Positions 1-11,159 of a stretch of DNA of 64,000 nt are shown here, piece by piece; position 1 is the stretch's first letter, and every line of letters begins with the position of its first letter. The position numbers and the translations under genes are program-made. The stretch is from Congeria kusceri (lineage: Eukaryota; Mollusca; Bivalvia; Myida; Dreissenidae): contig CM051034.1 in the NCBI GenBank assembly GCA_027627225.1, forward strand, positions 6,254,858-6,318,857, given 5' to 3'. The notes under the pieces are model-generated. The model searched no databases. It was not told the DNA's origin and worked only from the letters and a program-made list of their open reading frames with translations.

Positions 1-268
1 ATATGGGGTGGGTGGGGTCAAGGTCACCGTTACTAAAAATAAAAAAAACGGTATCTGCTCAATAACTTGAGAACGCATCGAGATACTTGAATGAAACTTC
101 ATACATAGATACTTTATATTGAACCCAATCTTGGGATTTCATATGGGGTGGGTGGGGTCAATGTCAAGGTCACCATTACTAAAAATAGAAAAACGTTTTC
201 TGCTCAATATCTTGAGAATGCATCGATATATTTTAATGAAACTTCATACATAGATAGCATATATCAAG
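1..268. repeat. Two tandem units of a ~140 bp dispersed repeat
   Basis: Two units start with ATATGGGGTGGGTGGGGTCA (1 and about 140). Each continues through a calcium-rich-sounding but non-coding stretch with 'CTCAATAACTTGAGAACGCA'-like wording to 'GAAACTTCATACATAGATA'. This resembles the core units of the tandem-core elements elsewhere in the window. The element may extend left of the window. Confidence 0.6.
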
Positions 269-1055
269 ACCTGGCTTGGAATTTGCATATTAAAAAAATT
301 TCTTAACAATTGCACATATTCAAAACTTGGTTGCAAGTCAGGGGGCATACATCTTTTACAAACATCTCTTGTATGGAATATTGATACAGTGACTGAGAAA
401 GGATTTTTCCACATGAAATAATTTCTCATCTCCACAAAAATATATGGGATTTTTCAAAAATCTATGGGATTTCCTCTGATTTTTATGAGGTTTACAGCAA
501 TTACATTTTACATTTGTGAAAGTCAAACTTAACACTTTACGTGTATGAAAGCAACCATGAATTTGAAATGTCTATGTTCTTATCAGGAAATATGATTTAT
601 GTTCAGATAACATCTCATCGCATAGTGACAAAACTACAAAACAGACCGAGCATTTGTTATTGTACTACATCGTTTTTCGATTCGTACTCAAAAATGTCTG
701 TGCGATGTAAAATCGCAGCGATGAACATTTCTATGCGATTGTTCTCAATTATATGCGCACATATCGCATTTCGCATGGGTTTCCCAGTCACTGTTGATGG
801 AAATCGTTTTCATTTATAATTTAGCATAGTGGTTTAACTCAATATTTAATAGGTTTCTCCTTTAACATTATGTCAAGTCGTGATTCACAACTTAAAATAA
901 AATGTTCTGTCACTACTAATTTGGGAATTTTTTCAGTCCAATTTGGAAAATACACCTATTTTGGGATTGGAAATAAGTCTTTTTAGGGGACTGTTAAAGT
1001 TGGAAAAAAATCGCTGCTGTTAGATCATATGTAATATTGTTCCAAATGTTTATTA
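269..1055. other. No gene seen; AT-rich non-coding
   Basis: Only short ORFs without domains or plausible splice context occur here. I see no RNA gene and no clear element. Confidence 0.5.
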
Positions 1056-1590
1056 TTATGCCCCCCATGGAAGATGGAGGGTATATTGGTTTGCTAATGT
1101 TGGTCGGTCTGTAGACCACTTTCGTTTCCGCTCTCTAAGTCCAATAGTTTTCATCCAATCTTCATGAAAATGTTTATCGGCATAAGATAAGTTTGATAAT
1201 CAGCCATATTGCACCAGGAATTGTGGAGTTTTGGCCCTTGAATTATCTAAAATTTGCCTTTTTAGCTGTTTTGGCTCTTGAAGTCTTAACAGTTTTCATC
1301 TGATCTTTACCAAACTTGCTGAAAATGCTTGTGGCATAATATCTCGGCCAAGATTGATAACCAGCCGAATCGCCCCAGGATTTGTGGAGTTATGGCCCTT
1401 GAGTGGTTTCCGCTCTCTTCAGGCCAACTTTTCATCTAATCATCACCAAACTTAAAGAAAATGTTTGAGGTTATAATATCTACGCCAGGAACTGCAGAGT
1501 TATGGCCCTTGATGTATCTAAAATTGGCCCCCTATGGCCAAGAGTGCTCATCCGATCATCACCAAACTTTATATTTTAAAGATTACAGTT
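1056..1590 (+). repeat. Dispersed tandem-core repeat, copy 1
   Basis: It opens with GCCCCCCATGGAAGATGGAG and carries ~130-170 bp core units. Each unit has a 'CATCCAATCTTCACCAAACT'-like phrase, 'AATATCTCGGCCAAG' and 'GAGTTATGGCCCTTGA'. It ends with ATCACCAAACTTTATATTTT, the same ending as the copy at 2985-3640. There is no coding capacity. It is likely a non-autonomous bivalve repeat with a variable number of core units. Confidence 0.75.
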
Positions 1591-1942
1591 TTGCTAAGTG
1601 TTACAAAGCGATTTCGAAAGAATAGTTCAGAATTTAATAACTGTCTCTTTATCGCGAAAACCTGTCTCATTATTAACCTTGTGCAGTTATGATTCTATTT
1701 AATCTATGCAGTGCTTTGTACAGTTTTATCAGTATATATTTAAGCTCCATGAATATGACATTTCTTGCGAGCTATTGGAAATTGGGACCATTCCTGTGTC
1801 TTGCGTTGTCAATTTGGGCAATATTTCCAAAACTTTTTTATCCCCAGCTTATGGTGATAAGTTATAGTTTTAGGTGTGTCTGTCCCTCTGTCAGGAGTAC
1901 TATCTCATAAACCCATGGAAAGGATTTTTAATATTCACAATG
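1591..1942. other. No gene seen
   Basis: This is spacer between two repeats. A 73-codon ORF at 1689-1910 has no recognisable features. Confidence 0.4.
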
Positions 1943-2683
1943 CCATTTAAAGGGGCGTATTGACGGTAGGTTGACAATTGCGTTTGGAAAAATAAAGTTC
2001 ATTTGCAGAGAATTAATGTAGAAGCATTGGTCCTGTTTTATACAAACAATTGAAAAACTTTTTTATTATATAAAGAGTTGTCACCGATTACACTGTCGGC
2101 AATGGGGGAAAATAGTAGTAATAGCCGGGCCGGTTAGCTCAGTTGGTAGAGCGCTGGACTGTCAATCCGGGGATCGTGAGTTCGAACCCCAGCTTGGCCA
2201 CATAACTTGTGTGGGGATTGGTCATGAAATTATTTCTACGGCCATTCTCCCCCTACCTCTTATTAAAGTAGGGCAGTTGTCAGTTACTGACATATGTATG
2301 TGCACTTAGTACTGGTTAACTGCTTAGATCGGCTAAGCTTGCCCAGGAAAAGTGTGAGTAGGCTAACTGACCGCTGTGATATGACTGAAATACTGTTAAA
2401 AAACGGCGAAACAACCCAATTATTATTAGTAAAATTGATATGGATGACATGTACATGAGTCACTGTTATGTTCATGCATGCCATTTTGTAGCGTTGGGAA
2501 GTGCACGATTTTGTAGGCGAGAGTTCTGTATCCAAAACAATTTTTTGCCTGTATATATTTTTTTTTAACGAATCCAGCAATATATTGTTGTTGCTCAAAA
2601 ATTATAATTGACAAAAATAGAAAAATGTCTTTATATGTGTCTATTTCTGCAAAAACACAGTCAATATGCCCCTTTAATTACAA
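1943..2683. mobile_element. Terminal-inverted-repeat (MITE-like) element carrying a nested SINE
   Basis: The left end TTTAAAGGGGCGTATTGAC is mirrored at the right end by GTCAATATGCCCCTTTAA. The ends define a ~740 bp non-coding element. The tRNA-derived SINE at 2127-2320 lies inside it and so inserted later. No transposase ORF is present. Confidence 0.65.
2127..2320 (+). mobile_element. tRNA-derived SINE, copy 1
   Basis: The tRNA-like head has box A (TTAGCTCAGTTGGTAGAGCG), an Asp-like GTC anticodon position and box B (GAGTTCGAACCCC). The T-stem and acceptor stem have mismatches, so this is not a functional tRNA. The unrelated body and tail (GGGCAGTTGTCAGTTAC then GTGCACTTA) are found again, inverted, at 55376-55567. 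Sharing head and body across two loci identifies a SINE family. Confidence 0.85.
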
Positions 2684-2984
2684 TATACCCCTTAAATAAA
2701 AGCCACCAAATCCACAATATTATTTTGTGTAAATATTAAATAAAACGCTGCTCTTCGTTGGAATAGTATTACTCTCCATGAATGACTTGATATTTTTTAT
2801 GTAATCTGAAAAAATATCTTCAGCCATGGAAACAAGTTTTATCAACATCAAGCTGTTAATATATTTGAAAAACATAAACCATGTCCGCAGTTTTCATAGA
2901 ACGGAAAAAAAACAATGTTTTTCAGGGTGGCCGGTCTGGAAAAATCCTGCAATATTTATATTTATATCAAATGGGTCAGGGAAA
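2684..2984. other. No gene seen
   Basis: AT-rich spacer without recognisable structure. Confidence 0.4.
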
Positions 2985-3640
2985 CATCAGGGAATTTGTT
3001 ATGCCTCCCTTCTGATCCTCACCGAACTTCATGGAAATGTTTGTGGCCATAATATCTCGGCCAAGTTTGTTATGCCCCCCATCTGATCCTCACCAAATTT
3101 CATGGAAATGTTTGTGGCCATAATATCTCCGCCAAGTTCGATAATCAGCCATATCTCCCCAGGAATTGTAGAGTTATGGCCCATGAATTATCTAAAATTG
3201 GCATTTTTAGCTGTTTCCGTTCTCTAACTAGTTTTTATCCAATCTTCTCCAAACTTACTGAAAATGTTTGTGGCCATGATGTCTCGGCCAAGTTCGATAA
3301 TCAGCCAAATCGTCCCAGGAATTGTTGAGTTCTGGCCCTTGAAGAATGTAAAATTGGCTTTGTTTGATGTTTCCACTCTCTAAAATCAACAGTTTTCATC
3401 CAATCTTTACCAAACTTCAGGAAAATGTTTGTGGCCATAATATCTCGGCCAACTTTGATAATCAGCCAAATCGCCCCAGGAAGTACAGCGTTATGGCCCT
3501 TGATTTATCTAAAATTGACTTTTTTGGAAGTATACACTCTATGTCTAACAGTTTTCATTCAATCCTCACCAAACTTTATATTTTAAAGATTGCATTTAAC
3601 CTAGAGGTGGCATAACTGTTTTTTTACAAACAGCTCTTGT
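2985..3640 (+). repeat. Dispersed tandem-core repeat, copy 2
   Basis: Four or so core units of the family at 1056-1590 are present, with the phrases 'GTTTGTGGCCATAATATCTC' and 'AATCAGCCAAATCGCCCCAG'. The shared ending TCACCAAACTTTATATTTT is followed by a small hairpin (AACTGTTTTTTTACAAACAG). It is non-coding; the 83-codon and 86-codon ORFs within it are products of the repeat. Confidence 0.75.
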
Positions 3641-4773
3641 TACCATGGAATTGCAGTGACCACCCTGGTTTTCATTGTGTGAGGACTCGTCAAAAACTGT
3701 TTTTGTAAATATATATTCCAACTCATAATAATCTTAGCATGTTAAAATGGATTCAGTGGCTTTAATAAGTCTGTTTAATATTTCACATTCGGATTCATTA
3801 CTTACTGGTGACAAAGAGCGACTTTTGTCTGCATCAATAATATGGGTATTTCCTTGTAAGTGAAATTAATACAAAATCATCTTCTCTTGACTGTGGTTTG
3901 TTAATACCGCGGAACTTGTTTATCCCGAGGAACTCAATATAACTTTGGCATATCTGAAGTTTAACGATTATAGACGTTTTAAAAGTATTGAGTTCAATGT
4001 TTGCATATACTGGACCGTAAACCAGAGCTTAATTATTCGTTGATAAATAATGCATAAACATTAAACCTGTATAAAACGTGTTGATGTGTGCAATATCTGA
4101 ACAACTAGGGTCATGGCTCTCAGTACGATTTGCCATAGGTGCGAAAGTTGCATGCTAAATAAATAGCAACATGTGGAAGATACTAGTCGACATAAACACA
4201 ATTTGAGTTAAATATTAGAGATAACCATACTTATTTTATATAAAATACGAAGACATTTTCATTACGAATCGATTCATAATCATAATCAGAACTTTAAAAG
4301 TGAGTTTGAGATGATATAAAGTTCAGCTGTATTACAAAAATTTGGGTTCAAGGTCTAAGCTCCACTTTCATACTGCTGTGTATGGAAAGTTTGGCCTACA
4401 ATTTTCGGTGATATATATTTTTCTTTCCAAAACATTTCGCCTGGGGTTTTTAAAGTTTAAATTTAGTTTCCTGCTCAAAACAAGAAGAAAAAAGACACTG
4501 TGATTTAAACAGGTGCATTTATTAGCCCACATTATACAGGCTTGTAATAAGTAACTTCTCAATTACACAACTGCAGTTCAATTAGGCACTAAATCAAGTC
4601 TGTAGAAAACAACATGTCCCTGCTTCCATTAGAGGCCTGTCCCACACTTGCTTGCTTTGCTCTGAGGATTTATAACTGCTGCAACTTTGGTGACGGTAAG
4701 GTTCTTACCTTACTGAGCAATTCCCTCTTTCCGAAAGAGTTCTGAAAATAAATGTGTATGTGTGTTTCTTTTA
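3641..4773. other. No gene seen
   Basis: AT-rich non-coding DNA. I see no long ORF, tRNA or repeat that I can define. Confidence 0.4.
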
Positions 4774-4963
4774 GTTTAGGCCAAGAAAGAATATCTGTGG
4801 TTCAGGTGTCACTTTTTTTTTGCTTAAACACCAAATGACCATTATGCAAATGTTAAAACTATCCCAGAAATGTTAAAATAAAAAATAAAAAATTCTTTTT
4901 TTTTATCTTAGAAATACTTGGTCGTGAAACCTGAACCACTAATATTTTTTCCTTGGCCTAAGC
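4774..4963. mobile_element. Short foldback element
   Basis: Arms of about 40 bp face each other: TTAGGCCAAGAAAGAATATC with GTGGTTCAGG on the left, and CCTGAACCAC with TTCCTTGGCCTAAGC on the right. The ~100 bp centre is AT-rich. This is the structure expected of a MITE or its excision remnant. Confidence 0.6.
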
Positions 4964-5212
4964 TTTGTATATTGTAATAACTCATAATGAAAAAGTGTAG
5001 GAAGATCAATAAAACATTTTCAAAGAGATTTGCAGTGTTAGTTTTTTATTTGAACAAAAAATTACAACATGGGGGTAGGGACAAAGACAAAATGTTTTTA
5101 TTTCTTTTCATTTTTATACTAAAAAGTATATTTTAACCTAACCAAGGTTTCCAAGGGAAAGTGGAGGTTCTACCCCCCTACCACCCCCCCAGGAGCTTTT
5201 TAAAACTCCCCG

Positions 5213-5286
5213 TGGTTGGAGCGGTATTTGAACCCACACACCAAGCCTCTCAAAACCACTGCTCTACCAACTGAGCTATTGACGCT
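5213..5286 (-). mobile_element. tRNA-like SINE head (pseudo-tRNA)
   Basis: On the minus strand, box A is ATAGCTCAGTTGGTAGAGCA and box B is GGGTTCAAATACC. The anticodon loop TTTGAGA would give UGA. Stem pairing is imperfect and the B box is off consensus, so a SINE remnant is more likely than a working tRNA-Ser. Confidence 0.5.
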
Positions 5287-5456
5287 TCTGCAGGTAGCTG
5301 TTTGAAACATTTATTTATCCTTTCAATAAAACATAACAGTAAAAAAAATCACATGACCTGGACTATGGTCATGTGACCAAGTCCATGTCATGTGATTGCT
5401 ATATTTAGTGCTCATTCTATCCATTTAATCCCCTTTTTATTACCAATACGACCACA

Positions 5457-5523
5457 AGCCAGAGTGGTGTAGTGGATAGAGCAATGGACTACGGAGCTGT
5501 GGGACTGGAGTTCAAATACCGGT
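5457..5523 (+). mobile_element. tRNA-like SINE fragment
   Basis: Box A-like GTGTAGTGGATAGAGCAATG and box B-like GAGTTCAAATACCGG lie at tRNA spacing. There is no convincing cloverleaf. It is probably a decayed SINE head. Confidence 0.4.
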
Positions 5524-5525
5524 AT

Positions 5526-6010
5526 AAGCTTACAATTCTTCCTTGTTAATTTCTATGTATAATGATGTTGTTCACATAAATACATAGATGCATGCTATAA
5601 AATGTCAATTAATATGAATAAAAAATGCATGAAGTTATGTATATAAATTCTGAATGCTAAAAATCACAAAAAAAAAAACTGAAAAATTATATCAATATAA
5701 GAACAGAATATTTAATTCATTAAAATAAATGAATCTTAGTTTGCAATTTTCTTTGATTGCAACTTTGATTTTTAGTCAGAATTCTGTTTTAAGTTATATG
5801 GTTACTGTTTTATTATGAATTTCTGGTTTTTCTTTCAATTTTTATTAGGTAACTAAAATCACAATGACCCATTTCATTAAGGACATTGGGCGGATAGGGC
5901 AAATAGGCCTCAAACAAGTACGCACAATCTAAACACAGGGTCCCGTAATTCAAAACACCAACAGCCAAATAAGGTATAGCTCGGACAAACTGACCTGACA
6001 CTCGTGACTT
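5526..6010. other. No gene seen
   Basis: AT-rich spacer. A minus-strand 93-codon ORF at 5813-6094 overlaps the start of the next TIR element and shows no domain. Confidence 0.4.
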
Positions 6011-6376
6011 TATTAGCATAATTAAAGGGACATGTTCACAGGTCATAGATCTCAAAAAGAAAAGTACAACATATATATACAAACGAAATAACATTCCTGA
6101 GCAAGAAAAATATTTGAAATATTGTGTCGTTTAAGAATAATGATCATTTAAATAGATACAATTATAAAGCGTTTGTAATGCTTTTCCTCTGTATTTTGGA
6201 AATCTTGTGCATCACTTACATAGCGTTTAAATTCACTGCTATATTTGCAAGTCTTGATGGCCAAGTGGTTAAGGCGCCAGTCTTTTTTTCGTGTTAGCCC
6301 ATATGTTTTACTTTTTGCAGTTAAGATATTAATATGCATTTTCAAAAATACGAAAATCTGTGAATAAGTCCCTTTA
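6011..6376. mobile_element. TIR element with internal tRNA-like segment, copy 1
   Basis: The left end TTAAAGGGACATGTTCACAG is mirrored by CTGTGAATAAGTCCCTTTAA at the right end. Inside, 6253-6290 reads GATGGCCAAGTGGTTAAGGC, a tRNA-Leu/Ser box A. The element at 30836-31334 has the same end sequences and also a Leu-like tRNA segment, so the combination belongs to the family. Confidence 0.65.
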
Positions 6377-6436
6377 AGCTGGTATAAGTTTTTTCTGTAT
6401 TTATTACTTAAGAAATAATTTTTTATTTATCGCTGT

Positions 6437-6572
6437 TTATCGGCCAATAAACAATGATTTAGTTCTGATGCGTAGGAATTAAACCACGAGGGCATTAGCC
6501 CGAGTTGGTTAATATCCACGCATCAGAACGACAAAGTGTTGTTTATTGTCTAATAAACAATAATAATGGGAA
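6437..6572. mobile_element. Near-palindromic foldback element
   Basis: Two ~58 bp arms are approximate reverse complements. GGCCAATAAACAATG with GTTCTGATGCGTAGG faces CCACGCATCAGAACG with TTGTTTATTGTCTAATAA. The central loop is only a few bases. It is non-coding and MITE-like. Confidence 0.7.
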
Positions 6573-7539
6573 AATTATTTTGATTCTAACTTGATTTGAC
6601 CTTTATTCTTCCAACTGTAATTGGAACTACTTTTTACTATGCTCCTCTCAGAATCGGAACTTCTTTTTGCTTTATTTATGGGTAGTTTAACAACGATAAT
6701 TTTGTTGTTTGTCTATAGAAAAATTAGCGAGTATCATCTAAGAATTGTTTTTTGCTTGCAAATGTTTTATGTGTTGATTGACACAATACCTGTATTTTTG
6801 GTTGAATACTCTTACATTGATTTCATTCAATTCCAGTGCAGAAACTGTTATATTAATCTTTTAAAATATTTAATATATTCATGCATAAAGATCACCATCA
6901 GTTTATTTGTCCAAGCTATAACAACTTGTTCAGCAAATGAAATAGTTTCAAGAGGAAACTTTCAAACAGTGTTTTAGAACTTATTTTTCATTTTGTTTAT
7001 TTAAGGGCCATGTCTACGAACAATTTATGTCCTATACCAATGTAAATGAATATATATTATAGAAATACACACTACCAAAGCATCTTAAAATTATAATTAT
7101 ACAAAGAATAATTACAGCCGCACAAAAGGAGAAAATGGCTAAACTCAGACTCTACAATAAAACGTTGACCTTATTGTCCGTCTTAGTATGTGTTTATGTC
7201 AGTATATAACCTGCGTCAGAAACATTCTGTTTTATTACAAAACACTGATCCTCCGAGTAAAACTGTTTACAATCACTAGCTTTATTTACTTCCGAATTTC
7301 GTGGCGATGCGGATTAAATCAAACTATTCACTGTTAACATACGGCGAGCCGCACGACATTCTACATAAAACACGAGGAACTTCGGCTAGTTTTATAGTGT
7401 TGAAAATGTAAACACTAAAATGAACTTCAAACTGTTAAAGTGCAATTTATTTTATTACAATGTGTATACAGTTGTAGCTCATATTGCATGATTTTATTTA
7501 TTAATGTTTATAATCTGAACATTAAACGTTGAATGTTTA
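6573..7539. other. No supported gene
   Basis: A 118-codon plus-strand ORF (6621-6977) is rich in hydrophobic residues. This is what AT-rich chance ORFs give, and I see no homology or splice context. The rest is non-coding. Confidence 0.4.
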
Positions 7540-8092
7540 GTGTAATGTGTCACCTTGTTAGTGCCTTTAATGTAGTACCGGTACAAAATGTATGGGGATG
7601 ATAGTGCCTTTAATGTAGTACCGGTACAAAATGTATGGGGATGTTAGTGCCTTCAATGTAGTACCAGTACAAAATGTATGGGGATGATAGTGCCTTTAAT
7701 GTAGTACCGGTACAAAATGAGATTTAATGTGTCACCTTGTTAGTGCCTTTAATGTAGTACCGGTACAAAATGTACAAAATGAGATTCAATGTGTCACCTT
7801 GTTAGTGCCTTTAATGTAGTACCGGTACAAAATGTACAAAATGAGATTCAATGTGTCACCTTGTTAGTGCCTTTAATGTAGTACCGGTACAAAATGTACA
7901 AAATGAGATTCAATGTGTCACCTTGTTAGTGCCTTTAATGTAGTACCGGTACAAAATGTACAAAATGAGATTCAATGTGTCACCTTGTTAGTGCCTTTAA
8001 TGTAGTACCGGTACAAAATGTACAAAATGAGATTCAATGTGTCACCTTGTTAGTGCCTTTAATGTAGTACCGGTACAAAATGTACAAAATGA
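7540..8092 (+). repeat. Minisatellite with palindromic GTACCGGTAC core
   Basis: About ten units share AGTGCCTTTAATGTAGTACC followed by GGTACAAAATG. The left part has ~40 bp units (with GTATGGGGATG). The right part has ~62 bp units that add GTACAAAATGAGATTCAATG and TGTCACCTTGTT. Nearly every unit contains the perfect 10 bp palindrome GTACCGGTAC. The units are nearly identical, so expansion is recent. Confidence 0.9.
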
Positions 8093-8816
8093 CATTTTTG
8101 ATAAAAACAAATCAACCAAAATGCTTGAAAAAAAGAAAACTGAAAGCGGGTATCAAACTCATGAATTAGAACCAATATGAACACATTCACAATAATTTCA
8201 CATTCCATCCAGAAATGACTTGAGTTATTGACCGGACACAATTTTTTGGATGCACGCACATACAGGGTTAACACTTCCTACCCCATTCACTATTCTTCGA
8301 ATGGCGGGGCCATACAAATTATATTTACAAATTTATGTACAAATGTTTTTTGGATTACTTGATGTAATTTCTTTTTCCAAATCTAATATGTCTTTACAGT
8401 ATGTATGCACACTTCATTGCAACATGAAAATAGTAATCTCAAGCTCATTCTGTAACATACAGTTACTTAAAACATTTTTAGACATTGGGGTCTGCATGTT
8501 AGATAGCTGCATAGTATAGGTCAGACACATTAACCTGACACTGACCTTACCTTATGCATGAATATATTACAAATATGTTACAATGAATATATTAATGTCT
8601 GTACTGGAATGGAGTACTGTGGAGGTAATCATATTTTATAAAAATCCAGTTGGAAATGGCTTTAAAAAGTTGGAAAAATTACAAACATGACTTTTAGGTG
8701 TTTTTACTTATATTTGTAAAAAATGGTGTGCAAGTAGTCAATTTACGAAGTAAAAATACTGTGTTACAGTAGGTTTCCGATATGAAGATGATATATATCA
8801 GTTTTGCAAATAAATA
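8093..8816. other. No gene seen
   Basis: Short AT-rich ORFs only (8059-8274 minus, 8250-8519 plus). No domain and no supported splice sites. Confidence 0.4.
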
Positions 8817-9077
8817 TGAGGTGCGTCGTGGTAAAACCGGACTTAATGCATGTGCGTAAAGTGTCGTCCCGGATTAGCCTGTGCAGTCCGCACAGGCTAA
8901 TCCACGACGGCACTTTCCGCCAACAGTGGATTTATGTTTAGAAGAGACTTCCTTGAAACAGAAAATACCATAAAAGCGGAGTGCCGTCCAGGATTAGCCT
9001 GTGCGGACTGCACAGGCTAATCCGACATGACACTTTACGCACATGCATTAAGACCGGTTTTCTCACCAAACGCCTCA
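8817..9077. mobile_element. Palindrome-rich MITE, copy 1
   Basis: The terminal inverted repeats are TGAGGTGCGTCGTGGTAAAA and TTTTCTCACCAAACGCCTCA. Two internal perfect hairpins are built from GGATTAGCCTGTGC and GCACAGGCTAATCC around AGTCC/GGACT. Subterminal GCATGTGCGTAAAGTG pairs with CACTTTACGCACATGC. A second copy lies at 22471-22712. There is no coding region. I associate this sequence with dreissenid mussels from memory. Confidence 0.9.
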
Positions 9078-9330
9078 TATGTACTTCAGATTGTACCTCT
9101 GCCAACTGAAGATGTTGTACAACAAAAATGTTGTTTTTTTATCAAATCTTTGTTTTTTCCTGCCTGGTTGGTAGGTTTGGAAAAATCATGGGGACGCTAA
9201 ACATAGAGTAAAATTTGTATGGCCTTATGGTACCAATAAACACGAGAAACGTGCACCAACAAAACCCGCATGCCGCTCTGACACAAGGCTATTGAATTAT
9301 TGATACAAGCAACATGTAGTTTTAAGGTGT

Positions 9331-10010
9331 AAAAAGAGCTGTCGGAGGACAGCGCGCTCGACTTTTCTTATGCTTGTCAAAGTTACTGGCATTTGTTTCT
9401 AAACGAATTGTATGGATAGAAGGAGCAAATTTAAAAAAGTTAATTTCGTTCTTGAGTTACTGAGTGGAAAGCAATTTTCTGATTTTCAAAACAGTGAACT
9501 TGACCTTTACCCCACCCACTCCATATGCAATCTCATGCGATGTCTAGCTATACGGTATCTATAAATTATTATTTCATTATTATATTATATTATAATATTA
9601 AAATTTGTTCTCGAGTAATAGAGCAGTAACTGTTTTTTCTATTTTTAGTAACAGTGACCTTGACCCGATCCAACCCACCCCAAATGCAAATTTAAAGTGT
9701 TACTATAGGCTAATCTATGTATGAAGATTAATTTTCAACTTAGAGAGTGGAAATTAAAAGTGGACGCCGCCACCCCACCTGCGGGAATGTAAAATTTCTA
9801 AGTGTAATATTTTGACAAATTTCAAACTACAGTTATCAAAAGTGGCCTATGGGTTCATTTTAATATAGGGAATAAGTGATTCAAGTTTGAATGAAATCCC
9901 TCACGTCATTCCTGAGAAACTAGCTTACCGAAAAACTTTAACCTAGACCGGTCACTGATGCAGGGTTGAGTAGAATAACTTGCCTTTTCTTCAAAAAGTC
10001 GAGCTAAAAA
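9331..10010 (+). mobile_element. Tandem-core element, AGAGCTGTC...GTCGAGCTAAAA type
   Basis: It starts with AGAGCTGTCGGAGGACAGCG then CGCTCGAC, and ends with AAAAAGTCGAGCTAAAAA. The same termini bound the elements at 16458-18693 and 46070-47125. The inside carries GACCTTGACC phrases and ~200 bp units. It is non-autonomous, with no ORF. The end structure (3' hairpin, CTAA) is compatible with Helitron-like non-autonomous elements or the oyster 'pearl' type. Confidence 0.6.
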
Positions 10011-10795
10011 TTTATTAGTTAAACTGGGAAAAAAAAGGACAAAGGGGAATAACTAGAGTTATAAAAATTGGCGTATGGGTTTATTTCAATATAGGAAATA
10101 AGTGTTTAAAGTTTGAATAAAATCCCTCAAGCCATCCCTGAGAATCTAGCTTACCGAAAAACTTTCACCTGTCCAAATAGCTTATATGTAAAAAATTTAA
10201 GTTTAAAAAGGCCCATTATTTTGACAAATTTCAAACTAGAGTTACCAAACTTGGCCAATAGGGTTATTTTAATATGGGGAATCAATTTTTAAGTTTGAAT
10301 CTAATCCCTTAAGCCATTCCTGAGAAACTAGCATACCATAAAACTTTAATCTAGACCAGACGCCGGGGCAAGTAGAATAGTTCAACTGGGGAAAGAAAGT
10401 GACAAACGGGAATAACTACATAAATAATGCAGCTAGAGTTACATTTATTGAGCACTGCACACCATAACAACCGTCTATCCATGTATGAAGTTTGAGTTCA
10501 GTCACTTCAGTAGTTTTTGAGAAAATAGCTGGACAAGGAAAACTGACAAATGGGAATAACTCCGTAAATAATGCAGCTAGAGTTATAAATCTTGTGCACT
10601 GCACTCCGCCTACCAACCATCTATCCATGTATGAAGTTTGAAGTTGATATCTAAAAGGGTGTGATTTATGCTCCGGACAAAAAAAAAACGACATCCAGAC
10701 AGACGGATGGACAGAGGTGACAACCGGACAAACAGACAACCTTATTCCAGTATACCCCCTTACAACTTTGTTGTGCGGGGGATATAACAACAATA
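10011..10795. repeat. Dispersed repeat with tandem units
   Basis: Units contain 'GGGAATAACT', 'ATCCATGTATGAAGTTTGA' and 'GAGAAACTAGC'. It ends in CCCCTTACAACTTTGTTGTG followed by CGGGGGATATAACAA, a hairpin typical of these bivalve repeats. The minus-strand ORF of 127 codons here is repeat-derived. Confidence 0.6.
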
Positions 10796-11159
10796 ACAAT
10801 ACCCACCTGGTAGGTCAAGTGCATCCTGTTGGAATGGTTAGATGTCAATCAGGGGTTTCTTTCTAAACACATTTGTTGTCCTGAATATAAAATATTAAAA
10901 TATTCATAGAAATTATTGCGACACAATAGTAATGCAATTGCTATAAAATTAGTGTTTTTAGGAACGATCAAATAAACAGAAAACAAGAACCTATCATGGT
11001 CAGTAATGAATGCCCCCCATAGAACATTGATACTGACTGGGTGAACTGTTTCATGAACAAGGATGTAAATCAATGGCATGACTAACCTACCAACATTAAA
11101 CTGGCTTATTAAGTGAGGAGTGTCAGAAGTCAAAGGACCCTGATATGCCATATAAGGAG
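10796..11159. other. No gene seen
   Basis: Spacer between repeats. A 100-codon minus ORF has no recognisable features. Confidence 0.35.

Noticed and set aside
2127..2203. Functional tRNA-Asp
   Set aside because: T-stem and acceptor stem mismatches, and an attached body shared with 55376-55567, mark it as a SINE head.
5340..5400. Short inverted repeat around CATGTGAC
   Set aside because: Too short and imperfect to distinguish from chance.
6621..6977. 118-codon membrane-protein-like ORF
   Set aside because: Hydrophobicity follows from AT-richness; no splice context, homology or conservation visible.
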